Shown here piece by piece: positions 9,035-17,713 of a stretch of 64,000 bases of DNA. The notes beneath the pieces were generated by a model. The model was not told the DNA's origin and made no database searches. It saw nothing but the letters and a program-made list of their open reading frames with translations. The stretch spans positions 1,001,285-1,065,284 of the forward strand of contig LLKB01000005.1 in NCBI GenBank assembly GCA_001414325.1. The letters are read 5' to 3'. This stretch comes from Butyribacter intestini. GTDB lineage: Bacteria; Bacillota; Clostridia; Lachnospirales; Lachnospiraceae. Within the stretch, counting starts at the first letter, position 1. Each line of letters opens with the position of its first letter. Made by a program: the position numbers and the translations under genes.

Positions 9035-10884
9035 TATGCTGACACCTCCCCATCTGCTTTTTTATCTTTAAACTGTGACATATAAATTTCATGGTAAACT
9101 TCACAATTTTCAAGAAGTTCGTCATGAGTTCCTTTTCCAACGACTTTTCCGTCGTCGAGTACAAGTATCATATCGGCGTGCTTTATTGACGATGTTCTCT
9201 GCGATACGATAAATGTTGTCGGCTCATAACCAAGCTGTTTAAGTGATTTTCTGAGTTTCGCATCAGTTGTAAAATCAAGTGCTGACGCACTGTCATCTAA
9301 TATAAGGACTTTTGGTCGTCTTACAAGTGCTCTTGCAATCGTAAATCTCTGTTTTTGTCCACCTGAAAGATTGCGTCCGCTCTGCTCTATCATATAATCA
9401 AGACCGCCCTCTTTGCCTGCGACTATCTCTGCCGCCTGTGCATTTTCAAGTGCAAAATTTATCTCGTCATCGGTTGCCTTATCATTTCCCCACTTCATGT
9501 TTTCTCTTATGCTGCCTTTAAATAACACGGCTTTCTGCATAACGATACCGACAATACTTCTTACTTCCGATACTTTATAATCTTTTACATTTTTTCCGTC
9601 AATAAGAACTTTTCCTGCGGTCGCATCATAAAATCTCGGTATAAGGTTTACAAGTGAAGATTTTCCTGAACCTGTTCCTCCTATGATACCTATAGTCGAG
9701 CCGGCAGGAGCCGTAAATGATATGTTTTCAAGTGACTTATCCCCTGCACCTTTATATGTCAGGTCTACATTTTCAAATACAATCTCTGCACCTTTTGAAA
9801 TACTGTCTGCTGATTTATTTATTAACTCTTTTTCAGAACCTAAAACATTTTCTTCGTCAGTCAGCTTGCTGCTTTCGGCACTATCTGATTTTTTCATACT
9901 ACCGAATTCTTCATCGTCTGATACAAAATCATCCATAATTGACGGTTTCATCTCAAATACAGACTGTATTCTGTTTCCGCAGGCAACAGCCTTTGTAGAA
10001 AGCACAATGGTATTTGCAAGTTTTATAAGTTCAACAAGAATCTGTGACATATAATTAACGAGTGCAATAACTTTTCCCTGTGTGAGAAATCCTCCGTCAA
10101 CTCTTATCGCACCGACATACAAAAGTACGACAAGTGCTACATTCAAAAAGATATATGTCACCGGATTTGTAAGTGCTGATATTTTTCCTACAAGAAGCTG
10201 TAGATTTGTAAGTATCTGATTTTCATTGTTGAAATCTTCTTTTTCCGCTTCCTCTTTGTCAAATGCCCTGATAACACGCACACCCGTAAGATTTTGTCTT
10301 GTCCTGCCTAGAATACCATCAAGTCCTGCCTGAACTTTTCTGTAAAGCGGCATACTGACAGCCATTATTCCAAGTACGACAACGGCAAGGATGGGGATAA
10401 CAACCGCAAACACTATTGCAGCTTTTACATCAACCGTAAATGCCATGACTTCTGCACCAAACACAATAAATGGCGAGCGCAGGAACAGTCTGAGTGCCAT
10501 ATTTACACCTGACTGCATCTGGTTTATATCACTTGTCATTCTTGTAATAAGAGTTGAGATACCGACCGTATCCATCTCCGTAAATGAAAGTGACTCAATA
10601 TGTTTAAAAAGTCCGTGTCTCAAATTTGTGGCAAATCCGACTGCTGCCTTAGCCGCAAAATATTGTGCCGTTATCGAACTTAAAAGTCCGACCGCTGCTA
10701 AAAGTATCAGGACACCTCCGTAGACAAGTATAAAATGAGAATCACTTTTTGCGATTCCTTCATCAATTATCTTTGCCATCACGATAGGCACTGTAAGATC
10801 AAAACAGGCCTCTAACAGCTTGAATAAAGGACCGAGGACACATTCCTTTTTGTAATCCTTTATATACTTTAATAACTCCTTCAT
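9034..10884 (-). CDS. ABC exporter half-transporter, degenerate ATP site half
   Basis: 616 residues from the ATG at 10884, preceded by GGAGGAAAAC; an upstream in-frame ATG would add 16 residues without a good ribosome site. Exporter transmembrane domain, then NBD with Walker A GGTGSGKSS and signature LSGGQ. Two catalytic positions are altered: Walker B reads LILDDSASALD (Asp in place of Glu) and the H-loop reads VSQRTSS (Gln in place of His). This is the noncanonical half of an asymmetric heterodimeric exporter. A Ser/Glu/Asp-rich insertion of about 45 residues (DDFVSDDEEFGSMKKSDSAE and following) links TMD and NBD. Confidence 0.9.
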   Translation of the reverse strand: MKELLKYIKDYKKECVLGPLFKLLEACFDLTVPIVMAKIIDEGIAKSDSHFILVYGGVLILLAAVGLLSSITAQYFAAKAAVGFATNLRHGLFKHIESLSFTEMDTVGISTLITRMTSDINQMQSGVNMALRLFLRSPFIVFGAEVMAFTVDVKAAIVFAVVIPILAVVVLGIMAVSMPLYRKVQAGLDGILGRTRQNLTGVRVIRAFDKEEAEKEDFNNENQILTNLQLLVGKISALTNPVTYIFLNVALVVLLYVGAIRVDGGFLTQGKVIALVNYMSQILVELIKLANTIVLSTKAVACGNRIQSVFEMKPSIMDDFVSDDEEFGSMKKSDSAESSKLTDEENVLGSEKELINKSADSISKGAEIVFENVDLTYKGAGDKSLENISFTAPAGSTIGIIGGTGSGKSSLVNLIPRFYDATAGKVLIDGKNVKDYKVSEVRSIVGIVMQKAVLFKGSIRENMKWGNDKATDDEINFALENAQAAEIVAGKEGGLDYMIEQSGRNLSGGQKQRFTIARALVRRPKVLILDDSASALDFTTDAKLRKSLKQLGYEPTTFIVSQRTSSIKHADMILVLDDGKVVGKGTHDELLENCEVYHEIYMSQFKDKKADGEVSA

Positions 10885-10939
10885 GTTTTCCTCCATCTCT
10901 AAAGTCTTGTGGATTGCTGTATTGCTACGCAATTTATTT

Positions 10940-10975
10940 ATTGTCGCACAGGCTGACAGCTAATGTCAAGCTGTG
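10940..10975 (-). promoter_or_regulatory. Exporter promoter overlapped by a dyad operator
   Basis: On the minus strand TTGACA (10969-10964), an 18-bp spacer and GACAAT (10945-10940) fit a sigma-A promoter about 50 nt upstream of the ABC start. CACAG-GC-TGACA-GCTAA-TGTCA-AG-CTGTG (10947-10975) is a dyad with 10 of 12 paired positions covering the -35 and spacer, as expected for a repressor site. Confidence 0.5.
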
Positions 10976-11046
10976 CAGCGATAAGAGCAGTATGTCTTGC
11001 CGCATCTGAAAAGCAACAATTCTGCCACATCTAAAAACAATATTTT

Positions 11047-11077
11047 AGGGAACTCTATTATAAAATAAAGTTCCCCT
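11047..11077 (-). terminator. Possible terminator after the RNA methyltransferase
   Basis: GGGAACT / AGTTCCC pairs around an AT-rich loop, followed on the minus strand by TAAAATATTGTTTTTAG. The T tract is weak, so the call is tentative. The rest of 10976-11209 shows nothing else. Confidence 0.4.
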
Positions 11078-11209
11078 GTTCAGATTATTTCTATTCGCCC
11101 CAAAAATCAGCAGACTCCTGTGTTCTGCCTGATATTCCAAATAATATTAACATTATTATACTATATACACCTTTTTTTGCAACATAATTAACACGCGAAT
11201 TTTACAGCA

Positions 11210-12364
11210 CTATCTTCTCGGCGGCTTTGGTCCCATATACTGATAAAAATATGTTTTCATCATGCCGTTATATATCTTGCGGTTTTTGTCCGCTTTCCTG
11301 CCGATGTACTTTTCAGCCTGCTCATAAGCTGTTATAAGATACATTGACCATGAGTCAAGACTTCTATAGACATTTCCTATCTCTTTATAAAGTGAAGGCA
11401 TTTCGTCAGGTTCATCGAGTCGTCTTCCGTATGGTGGATTTGTTATGATAAAACCATATTTCTTTCGGTGGCTCGTCTGGTTTAACGGTCGTCTCTGGAA
11501 ATGAACAAGATGGTCCACCTCCGCATTTCTCGCATTTTCCATTGCTGCTTTTATCGCATTTTCACTTATATCGTAGCCCTGTATATCCATCTCTATGTCT
11601 CTGATTATCATATCCTCGGCTTCATCAATGGCATCATACCACTCTTTTTTAGGAATGATATGTGTCCATTCCTCGGAAATAAACGAACGGTTCATGCCCG
11701 GTGCGATATTTGCTCCTATCATTGCCGCTTCAATAGGAAATGTACCGCTTCCGCAGAACGGGTCGAGCAGTATGCGTTCTTTATTCCACGGTGTGAGCAT
11801 GATAAGCGCCGCTGCAAGCGTCTCCGTAATCGGTGCTTTTACGGTGGCAAGACGATAACCTCTCTTGTGAAGCGACTCTCCCGATGTGTCAAGCCCCACC
11901 ACTACTTCATCTTTCATTATAGTTACCCTCACCGGATAACTTGCTCCATCCTCCTGAAACCAACTTACATTATATTTGGATTTAAGTCTGTCAACCATTG
12001 CCTTTTTCATAATGGACTGTATGTCTGACGGACTGAATAACTTACTTTTTATGGATGTAGCTTTCGTAACCCAGAACTTTCCGTTTTCAGGAATGTAATT
12101 TTCCCACGGCAGTGCTTTTGTCCCCTCAAAGAGTTCATCAAATGTAGTTGCCTTAAAGCTGCCTATCTTAAGCAGTATTCTTTCTGTTGTTCTAAGAAAT
12201 ATATTTGCACGGCAGATTGCATCTGAATCCCCCGTAAATGTCACTTTTCCATCTTCCACTTTTACTATCTCGTATCCGAGTCGTATTATCTCTTTCTTTA
12301 AAACCGCTTCCAGTCCAAAATGACATGGTGCGATAAATTCATATTTTCCCACGATTATCTCCAT
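11210..12364 (-). CDS. THUMP-domain class I SAM-dependent RNA methyltransferase (RlmL/YpsC-like)
   Basis: 384 residues from the ATG at 12364; a GTG at 12391 is an alternative, and neither has a strong ribosome site. The N-terminus GKYEFIAPCHFGLEAVLKKE is the ferredoxin-like/THUMP part seen in YpsC/RlmL proteins. The C-terminal Rossmann domain has LLDPFCGSGTFPIEAAM (SAM site) and IITNPPYGRRLDE (catalytic NPPY). Family members make N2-methylguanosine in 23S rRNA. It lies 60 nt downstream of the coiled-coil gene and may be cotranscribed with radA. Confidence 0.88.
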   Translation of the reverse strand: MEIIVGKYEFIAPCHFGLEAVLKKEIIRLGYEIVKVEDGKVTFTGDSDAICRANIFLRTTERILLKIGSFKATTFDELFEGTKALPWENYIPENGKFWVTKATSIKSKLFSPSDIQSIMKKAMVDRLKSKYNVSWFQEDGASYPVRVTIMKDEVVVGLDTSGESLHKRGYRLATVKAPITETLAAALIMLTPWNKERILLDPFCGSGTFPIEAAMIGANIAPGMNRSFISEEWTHIIPKKEWYDAIDEAEDMIIRDIEMDIQGYDISENAIKAAMENARNAEVDHLVHFQRRPLNQTSHRKKYGFIITNPPYGRRLDEPDEMPSLYKEIGNVYRSLDSWSMYLITAYEQAEKYIGRKADKNRKIYNGMMKTYFYQYMGPKPPRR

Positions 12365-12422
12365 TCCTATAATATCTTTTACAAGTATCACATTTTAATA
12401 AAATATATATTTAATATAAAAA

Positions 12423-12779
12423 TCAAAACATTCCGTCACCGGATATGGCATACAGATAATCAACTATCTGCCTGATAGAATCTACAGTTTCTCTCTGATA
12501 TACAGTTTCTTTTTCCAATTCATGAGATACATTGTTTACTTCAAATGAAGTCTCCAAAAGTTGATTAAAAATGCTTTCAACTCCCTGTAATGCTTCTTCT
12601 TTATCTTTTTCATCACCTGTCTTGAAAGCTGCAAACAGTTCTCTGGCATCACTAAGTAATGTAACTATACGGTCAGTTATATTTATTGAATCAAATGACA
12701 TTTGTTCAAGATTCATCATTGTATTTTCCATTCTCTCCAATACAACTTCCGTAGTTTTTTCTGTTTCCTTCAACTCCAT
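12423..12779 (-). CDS. Hypothetical coiled-coil protein after radA
   Basis: 118 residues, almost entirely predicted helix, Glu-rich, without transmembrane segments or cysteines. The pattern (LSDARELFAAFKTGDEKDKE and EVNNVSHELEKETVYQRETV) resembles short methyl-accepting-chemotaxis-like or sensor coiled coils, but no family is recognised. Its ATG immediately follows the radA stop (TAA then ATG), so it is translationally linked to radA. Confidence 0.7.
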   Translation of the reverse strand: MELKETEKTTEVVLERMENTMMNLEQMSFDSINITDRIVTLLSDARELFAAFKTGDEKDKEEALQGVESIFNQLLETSFEVNNVSHELEKETVYQRETVDSIRQIVDYLYAISGDGMF

Positions 12780-14162
12780 TTATATTTCCTCCAGCAATTC
12801 ATATATACTCTTAACTCCTACAAGTTTCATCCCTTTTAACTGTGAACTGTCAATACTTAAACTTTCACAATTTACTTTAGGCATAATACATCTGTCAAAA
12901 CCAAGTTTTGCAGCTTCGAGAACTCTCTGCTCTGCCTGGTTTACTGCTCTTACCTCGCCTACAAGTCCAACCTCGCCAAAACATATCGTCTTACTGTCAA
13001 TAGCTATATTTTTATAACTTGAAAGAACAGCAAGAACTATGCCCATGTCAAGTGCAGGCTCATTTATCCTCATACCTCCTGCGACATTTATATATGCGTC
13101 GCAGTCGCCCAGATGCAGCCCTATCCTTTTTTCCATTACTGCCAATAGAAGATTTACCCTGTTATAATCAGTACCCGCTGATGTTCTTCTAGGCATATTA
13201 AAATTAGTGCGGCACACAAGTGCCTGTACCTCAACAAGTATCGGTCTTGTCCCCTCTATAGAACACGCAACAACCGACCCGGCTTCATTTTCAGGCTTTC
13301 CCTGAAGCATATATTCAGATGGATTTAAAACTTCCCTAAGCCCATCTGCACGCATCTCAAATACACCGATCTCATTTGTCGAACCAAATCTGTTCTTTAC
13401 TCCTCTTAAAAATCTGAACGATGCACCACCGTCTCCCTCAAAATAAAGCACCGTATCTACCATATGTTCGAGAACCCTCGGACCTGCCACCACACCTTCT
13501 TTTGTAACATGGCCGACGATAAATACCGTTATATGAAGCCCCTTTGCTATCCTCATAAGAATACTTGTAGCTTCCCTTACCTGGCTTACGCTTCCTGGTG
13601 CAGAGCCTACATCTTCCCTATACATAGTTTGTATCGAGTCTATTATGACAACATCAGGCATCATGTCAGTTATGCTGTTTGATATTATATCAAGATCCGT
13701 CTCACACAATATGGAAATGTCTCTAGAAAATGTTCCAAGTCTCTCTGCTCTCATTTTTATCTGGCGAAGTGATTCCTCACCTGATACATAGAGAACTTTT
13801 TTACCCTCATCCGAAAGATTTCTGCACATCTGAAGCAAAAGTGTTGATTTTCCTATGCCGGGATCACCTCCCACGAGCACAAGCGAACCGACAACAATAC
13901 CTCCTCCGAGAACTCTGTCCATCTCTGATATTTTTGTACTTATTCTGTTTTCATCATCTGTGGTAACATTAGAAAGCAGCGTCGGAACTGCATCCTTTTT
14001 AGTCGCAGAAACGGTACCCGAAACTCCCGGTACCGCTTTTGCAACTGGTTCTTCAACAAATGAATCCCACTCATGACATCCGGGACACTGTCCAAGCCAC
14101 TTAGATGATTCATATCCGCACTGCTTACAGAAAAAAACCGTCTTTTTTTTAGATTTTGCCAT
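12780..14162 (-). CDS. radA: DNA repair protein RadA (Sms)
   Basis: 460 residues from the ATG at 14162, which has GAGGATAAGT directly upstream. The N-terminal zinc finger is CKQCGYESSKWLGQCPGC, Walker A is GGDPGIGKST, the RadA-specific motif is KNRFGSTNEIG, and a C-terminal Lon-like domain follows. RadA is a DnaB-like helicase that promotes branch migration during recombination. The length is normal and all motifs are intact. Confidence 0.96.
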   Translation of the reverse strand: MAKSKKKTVFFCKQCGYESSKWLGQCPGCHEWDSFVEEPVAKAVPGVSGTVSATKKDAVPTLLSNVTTDDENRISTKISEMDRVLGGGIVVGSLVLVGGDPGIGKSTLLLQMCRNLSDEGKKVLYVSGEESLRQIKMRAERLGTFSRDISILCETDLDIISNSITDMMPDVVIIDSIQTMYREDVGSAPGSVSQVREATSILMRIAKGLHITVFIVGHVTKEGVVAGPRVLEHMVDTVLYFEGDGGASFRFLRGVKNRFGSTNEIGVFEMRADGLREVLNPSEYMLQGKPENEAGSVVACSIEGTRPILVEVQALVCRTNFNMPRRTSAGTDYNRVNLLLAVMEKRIGLHLGDCDAYINVAGGMRINEPALDMGIVLAVLSSYKNIAIDSKTICFGEVGLVGEVRAVNQAEQRVLEAAKLGFDRCIMPKVNCESLSIDSSQLKGMKLVGVKSIYELLEEI

Positions 14163-14253
14163 ACTTATCCTCATTATCGGCTGCTGTCCACACTTATGCG
14201 TGAACAGCTATGATTATTGTGTCATATTACACTACTTGGCAAGTTTATAAATA

Positions 14254-14667
14254 TTACAACTTAACAACCTGAATCTTATACTGCTTTTCAGGCTCTACCT
14301 CTATGCTTATACTAATCTTTCCAGCAAGATTTGACTTCATTTTACCGATATTTGTACCATCTACAAATACTTTATATTCTGTATCAGGCTCAAGCTCAAC
14401 CGTAATAGAACTGTCCTCCCAGCCCTCTACCATGAAACTCATTTCACTATCAGTATTCTTCATCTCAGTTACAACAGTTCCCGGTACTGATTCATAAACG
14501 AACAATCCGTTTTTCTCAAGTTTTGTTATCTCTTTAAAGGTCTTTACCTTATATAAATCTCCCTCATACTCAAAATCAGATTTCTTCTGTTTTGTGTCAA
14601 ACTCAAAGTTTCCAAAACTTAATGTTCCGTCGTTCTCCTTGCGAATCAATTCCTTTATAACAGCCAT
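14254..14667 (-). CDS. Conserved Lachnospiraceae 137-residue protein (often labelled endosialidase)
   Basis: 137 residues, acidic, no signal peptide, with a strong AGGAGG ribosome site. It begins MAVIKELIRKENDGTLSFG and is beta-rich (ELEPDTEYKVFVDGTNIGKM). I recall close relatives across Lachnospiraceae annotated as endosialidase catalytic beta chain, a label with no visible catalytic support here. The role is unknown. It stands alone between radA and clpC. Confidence 0.75.
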   Translation of the reverse strand: MAVIKELIRKENDGTLSFGNFEFDTKQKKSDFEYEGDLYKVKTFKEITKLEKNGLFVYESVPGTVVTEMKNTDSEMSFMVEGWEDSSITVELEPDTEYKVFVDGTNIGKMKSNLAGKISISIEVEPEKQYKIQVVKL

Positions 14668-14767
14668 AATCTTTCCTCCTATGTCCTTTTATTTTGACGA
14701 AATAATTATGCGGAATGAATAAGCGTTTCACTCATATTTTCTTTCCGCTTATTGTATTTTGCTTTAA

Positions 14768-14805
14768 GTAACAATTCATCATTTCTTTTATGACTGAACT
14801 GTTAC
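14768..14805. repeat. Minimal 38-bp family A remnant
   Basis: GTAACAATTCATC and TGACTGAACTGTTAC form near-inverted ends separated by about 10 nt. These match the family A termini with no internal region. Confidence 0.45.
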
Positions 14806-14876
14806 TGATTTACTCTTAGAATATCACATTTTGTTGCAATTTGCAAAAAAATATATCGGATTTTAGTCACTTTTTT

Positions 14877-15060
14877 GTAACAAGTTCAGCCATAAAAATA
14901 TAATCGTAATATCTGAGCTTGCTCATTGTATTGCTGATTATATTTTTATGGTAGAATAGCCTTTCATTTATTACATGAGGTAAACATAAGCTGCGTAGCA
15001 GCGACTGACATTTTACCGGCAGATTTATGAATGTAATAAATGGAAGGCTGAACTGTTATC
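14877..15060 (-). mobile_element. Family A foldback element (MITE), full 184-bp copy, reverse orientation
   Basis: Ends GTAACAAGTTCAGCC and GGCTGAACTGTTATC are flanked on both sides by the 8-bp target duplication ACTTTTTT (14869-14876 and 15061-15068). The two internal hairpins occur in reverse order relative to the copies at 27632 and 37986. No coding capacity. The GTAA end and 8-bp duplication resemble IS66-family insertion. Confidence 0.85.
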
Positions 15061-15134
15061 ACTTTTTTATAATTTTGATTTCCGTTGTCAAGTTGTCTAA
15101 AACAAATCGATTTGTTTGAAGCTGCAGCTATTTT

Positions 15135-17585
15135 CTACTGTTCCACTGATATGATTATCTTTTTCTCAGTTTCATCATAATCAACATTTACTTTCTCTCC
15201 CGCCTTAACTTCTCCTGCAAGAAGTTTATCTGCAAGAAGATCTTCTATCTCTGTCTGTATTGCTCTTCTTATAGGTCTTGCACCATAATTTTTGTCAAAT
15301 CCTTTGTCTGCAATATATTCTACTGCTTTCTCTGATACAGCAAGATTTATACGCATCTGTGCATTGGTTCTGCTGCTAAGGTTTCTGAGCAGTATTCTTA
15401 CTATCTCTTTGAGATTTTCTTTTGTGAGCATATGGAATACAAGTACTTCATCAATTCTGTTTATAAACTCAGGCTTGAAGATTTTCTTTACTTCATCCAT
15501 AACGCCCTCTTTCATCTTTTTGTAATCGGCTTCCTCACTGTCGTCAGTACCAAAACCAAGGCGGCTAGGCGATACTATACGCTGTGCACCTGCATTTGAA
15601 GTCATAATGATGATAGTATTCTTAAAACTTACCTTTCTTCCCTGTGCATCCGTAACATGACCATCTTCAAGTATTTGAAGAAGAATGTTAAATACATCAG
15701 GATGAGCCTTTTCGATTTCGTCAAAGAGTACGACTGAATAAGGATGTCTCCTCACTTTTTCGCTTAACTGACCACCCTCTTCATATCCTACATATCCCGG
15801 AGGTGAACCAATCATTTTTGAAACACTGTGTTTCTCCATATATTCGGACATATCAACTCTTATTATCTCATTTTCTTTTCCAAATACAGCTTCAGCAAGT
15901 GCCTTTGAAAGTTCCGTTTTTCCTACACCTGTTGGTCCTAAGAAAAGGAATGAGCCTATCGGTCTGTTCGGATCTTTAAGCCCTACCCTTCCTCGTCTCA
16001 CAGCTTTTGATACTGCTTCGATAGCTTCTTCCTGTCCGACTACTCTCTCATGAAGTATGCTCTCAAGTTTTTTTAGACGCTCTGTCTCTTCCTCCTGAAG
16101 CTTTTGAACCGGTATTTTTGTCCAGTCGGCGATAACCGCTGCCACATCATTTTCATCCACACATACTTCTTTTCTGTTTTTCTCTTTCTCTATGTCAGTG
16201 CGAAGTTTTTCAAGTCTTTTTTCTGCATCAGACTGCATTTTCTTTAGCTCTCCGGCATGGGCATAATCTTCATTTCTAATGGCATCCTCTTTTTCTTTTT
16301 CCCACCTTAATATATCTTCTTCAAGCTCACGGAGTTCAGGTGTTGAAAGGTATCTGCTAAGACTGACTCTAGCCCCCGCCTCGTCAATAACATCTATCGC
16401 CTTGTCAGGAAGAAATCTGTCATTTACATATCTCTCAGACATTTTTACTGCCGATACTATGGCACTGTCACTTATCTTTACTCCGTGGTGCTCCTCATAT
16501 CTTTCTTTAAGACCTGCAAGTATCGCAATAGTCTCCTCCGTGTCCGGCTCACTTACATCTACCGGCTGAAAACGGCGTTCTAAAGCTGCATCTTTTTCTA
16601 TATACTTGCGGTACTCGTCTAGCGTTGTTGCTCCGATAAGCTGAAGTTCACCTCTTGCAAGTGACGGCTTTAATATGTTTGCCGCATCAAGTGCACCCTC
16701 TGCACCACCTGCTCCGATAATAGTGTGTATCTCATCTATAAATAAAAGAATATTTCCCGACTGTGTAACTTCTCTTACAGCCCTTTTTATCCTCTCCTCA
16801 AACTCTCCTCTGTATTTTGAACCTGCGACCATTCCTGAAAGATCAAGTGTGAGCACCTTTTTGTCCTTAATAATATCAGGCACATCACCTACCGCAATCT
16901 TTTGTGCAAGTCCCTCAACCACTGCCGTCTTTCCGACACCCGGTTCTCCGACAAGACACGGATTGTTCTTTGTTCTTCTGCTAAGTATCTCTATAAGTCT
17001 TGTAATCTCTCTGTCCCTGCCTATGACCGGATCAAGTTTTCCGTCTTTTGCATACTCGGTAAGATTTCTGCTGTACTGGTCAAGCATCGGTGTTGCAGAT
17101 TTATTCCTTCTGCTTTTCTGCATCATATACTCATTTTTGGCACTGTTTACATCCTGCCCCGTCGCCGTAAGAAGATCCACATAGAGTTTCTGGACATTTA
17201 TCCCTCTCGTATTGAGAAGTCTTACTCCAAGACACTCCGTCTCTTTAAGCATTGCAATAAGGATATGCTCTGTTCCCGCCTGAGCTGAGCCTAATCTCTC
17301 CGCCTCGGTTATGCTGTTTTCAATAATCTTTCTGGCTCTTGGTGTATATTGCGGTCTTTCTGCCACCGCTACTCCCTCGCCTGTTTCAATCATTTCCTCT
17401 ATAAGAACCCTGAGTTTTTCTTCTTCCACTCCGTTCTCACGCATAACCTCTGCTGCAACACCCTTAGTTTTTACAAGTGCTATAAGCAGATGTTCAGTTC
17501 CAATATAACCGTGTCCAAATGATTTTGCGACACCCAACGAATTATCAAGTGCTTTTTGTGCACTTTTGGTAAATTTATTTCGCAT
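15135..17585 (-). CDS. clpC: ATP-dependent Clp protease ATP-binding subunit ClpC
   Basis: 816 residues. Duplicated Clp-N repeats (about 1-140), AAA1 with Walker A GEPGVGKTAV and LLFIDEIHT, a middle domain holding a UVR-like segment (EDYAHAGELKKMQSDAEKRL), then AAA2 with GPTGVGKTELSKALAEA. ClpC unfolds proteins for ClpP and is an AAA+ stress and development factor. AAGGAG precedes the ATG. In many Firmicutes it follows ctsR-mcsA-mcsB; those genes are absent here, so clpC appears to be monocistronic. Confidence 0.95.
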   Translation of the reverse strand: MRNKFTKSAQKALDNSLGVAKSFGHGYIGTEHLLIALVKTKGVAAEVMRENGVEEEKLRVLIEEMIETGEGVAVAERPQYTPRARKIIENSITEAERLGSAQAGTEHILIAMLKETECLGVRLLNTRGINVQKLYVDLLTATGQDVNSAKNEYMMQKSRRNKSATPMLDQYSRNLTEYAKDGKLDPVIGRDREITRLIEILSRRTKNNPCLVGEPGVGKTAVVEGLAQKIAVGDVPDIIKDKKVLTLDLSGMVAGSKYRGEFEERIKRAVREVTQSGNILLFIDEIHTIIGAGGAEGALDAANILKPSLARGELQLIGATTLDEYRKYIEKDAALERRFQPVDVSEPDTEETIAILAGLKERYEEHHGVKISDSAIVSAVKMSERYVNDRFLPDKAIDVIDEAGARVSLSRYLSTPELRELEEDILRWEKEKEDAIRNEDYAHAGELKKMQSDAEKRLEKLRTDIEKEKNRKEVCVDENDVAAVIADWTKIPVQKLQEEETERLKKLESILHERVVGQEEAIEAVSKAVRRGRVGLKDPNRPIGSFLFLGPTGVGKTELSKALAEAVFGKENEIIRVDMSEYMEKHSVSKMIGSPPGYVGYEEGGQLSEKVRRHPYSVVLFDEIEKAHPDVFNILLQILEDGHVTDAQGRKVSFKNTIIIMTSNAGAQRIVSPSRLGFGTDDSEEADYKKMKEGVMDEVKKIFKPEFINRIDEVLVFHMLTKENLKEIVRILLRNLSSRTNAQMRINLAVSEKAVEYIADKGFDKNYGARPIRRAIQTEIEDLLADKLLAGEVKAGEKVNVDYDETEKKIIISVEQ

Positions 17586-17619
17586 ACGCTCAAAACTCCT
17601 TCATTTTATTAGTCTGCCT

Positions 17620-17705
17620 GCAACAGCTAAGTCTTTAATTTCTTATATCCATAAATCTGTAACCAGGCTGTCAACCGCTGCTATACGGCTTTCTTATTTC
17701 ATAAT
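17620..17705. repeat. Decayed internal fragment of repeat family A
   Basis: The segment with TTTCTTATATCCATAAATCT, GCTGTCAACCGCTGCTA and TTATTTCATAA follows the internal left half of family A (compare 37999-38075) closely, but both ends are lost. It fills most of the clpC upstream spacer. Confidence 0.5.
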
Positions 17706-17713
17706 TTTTACTC

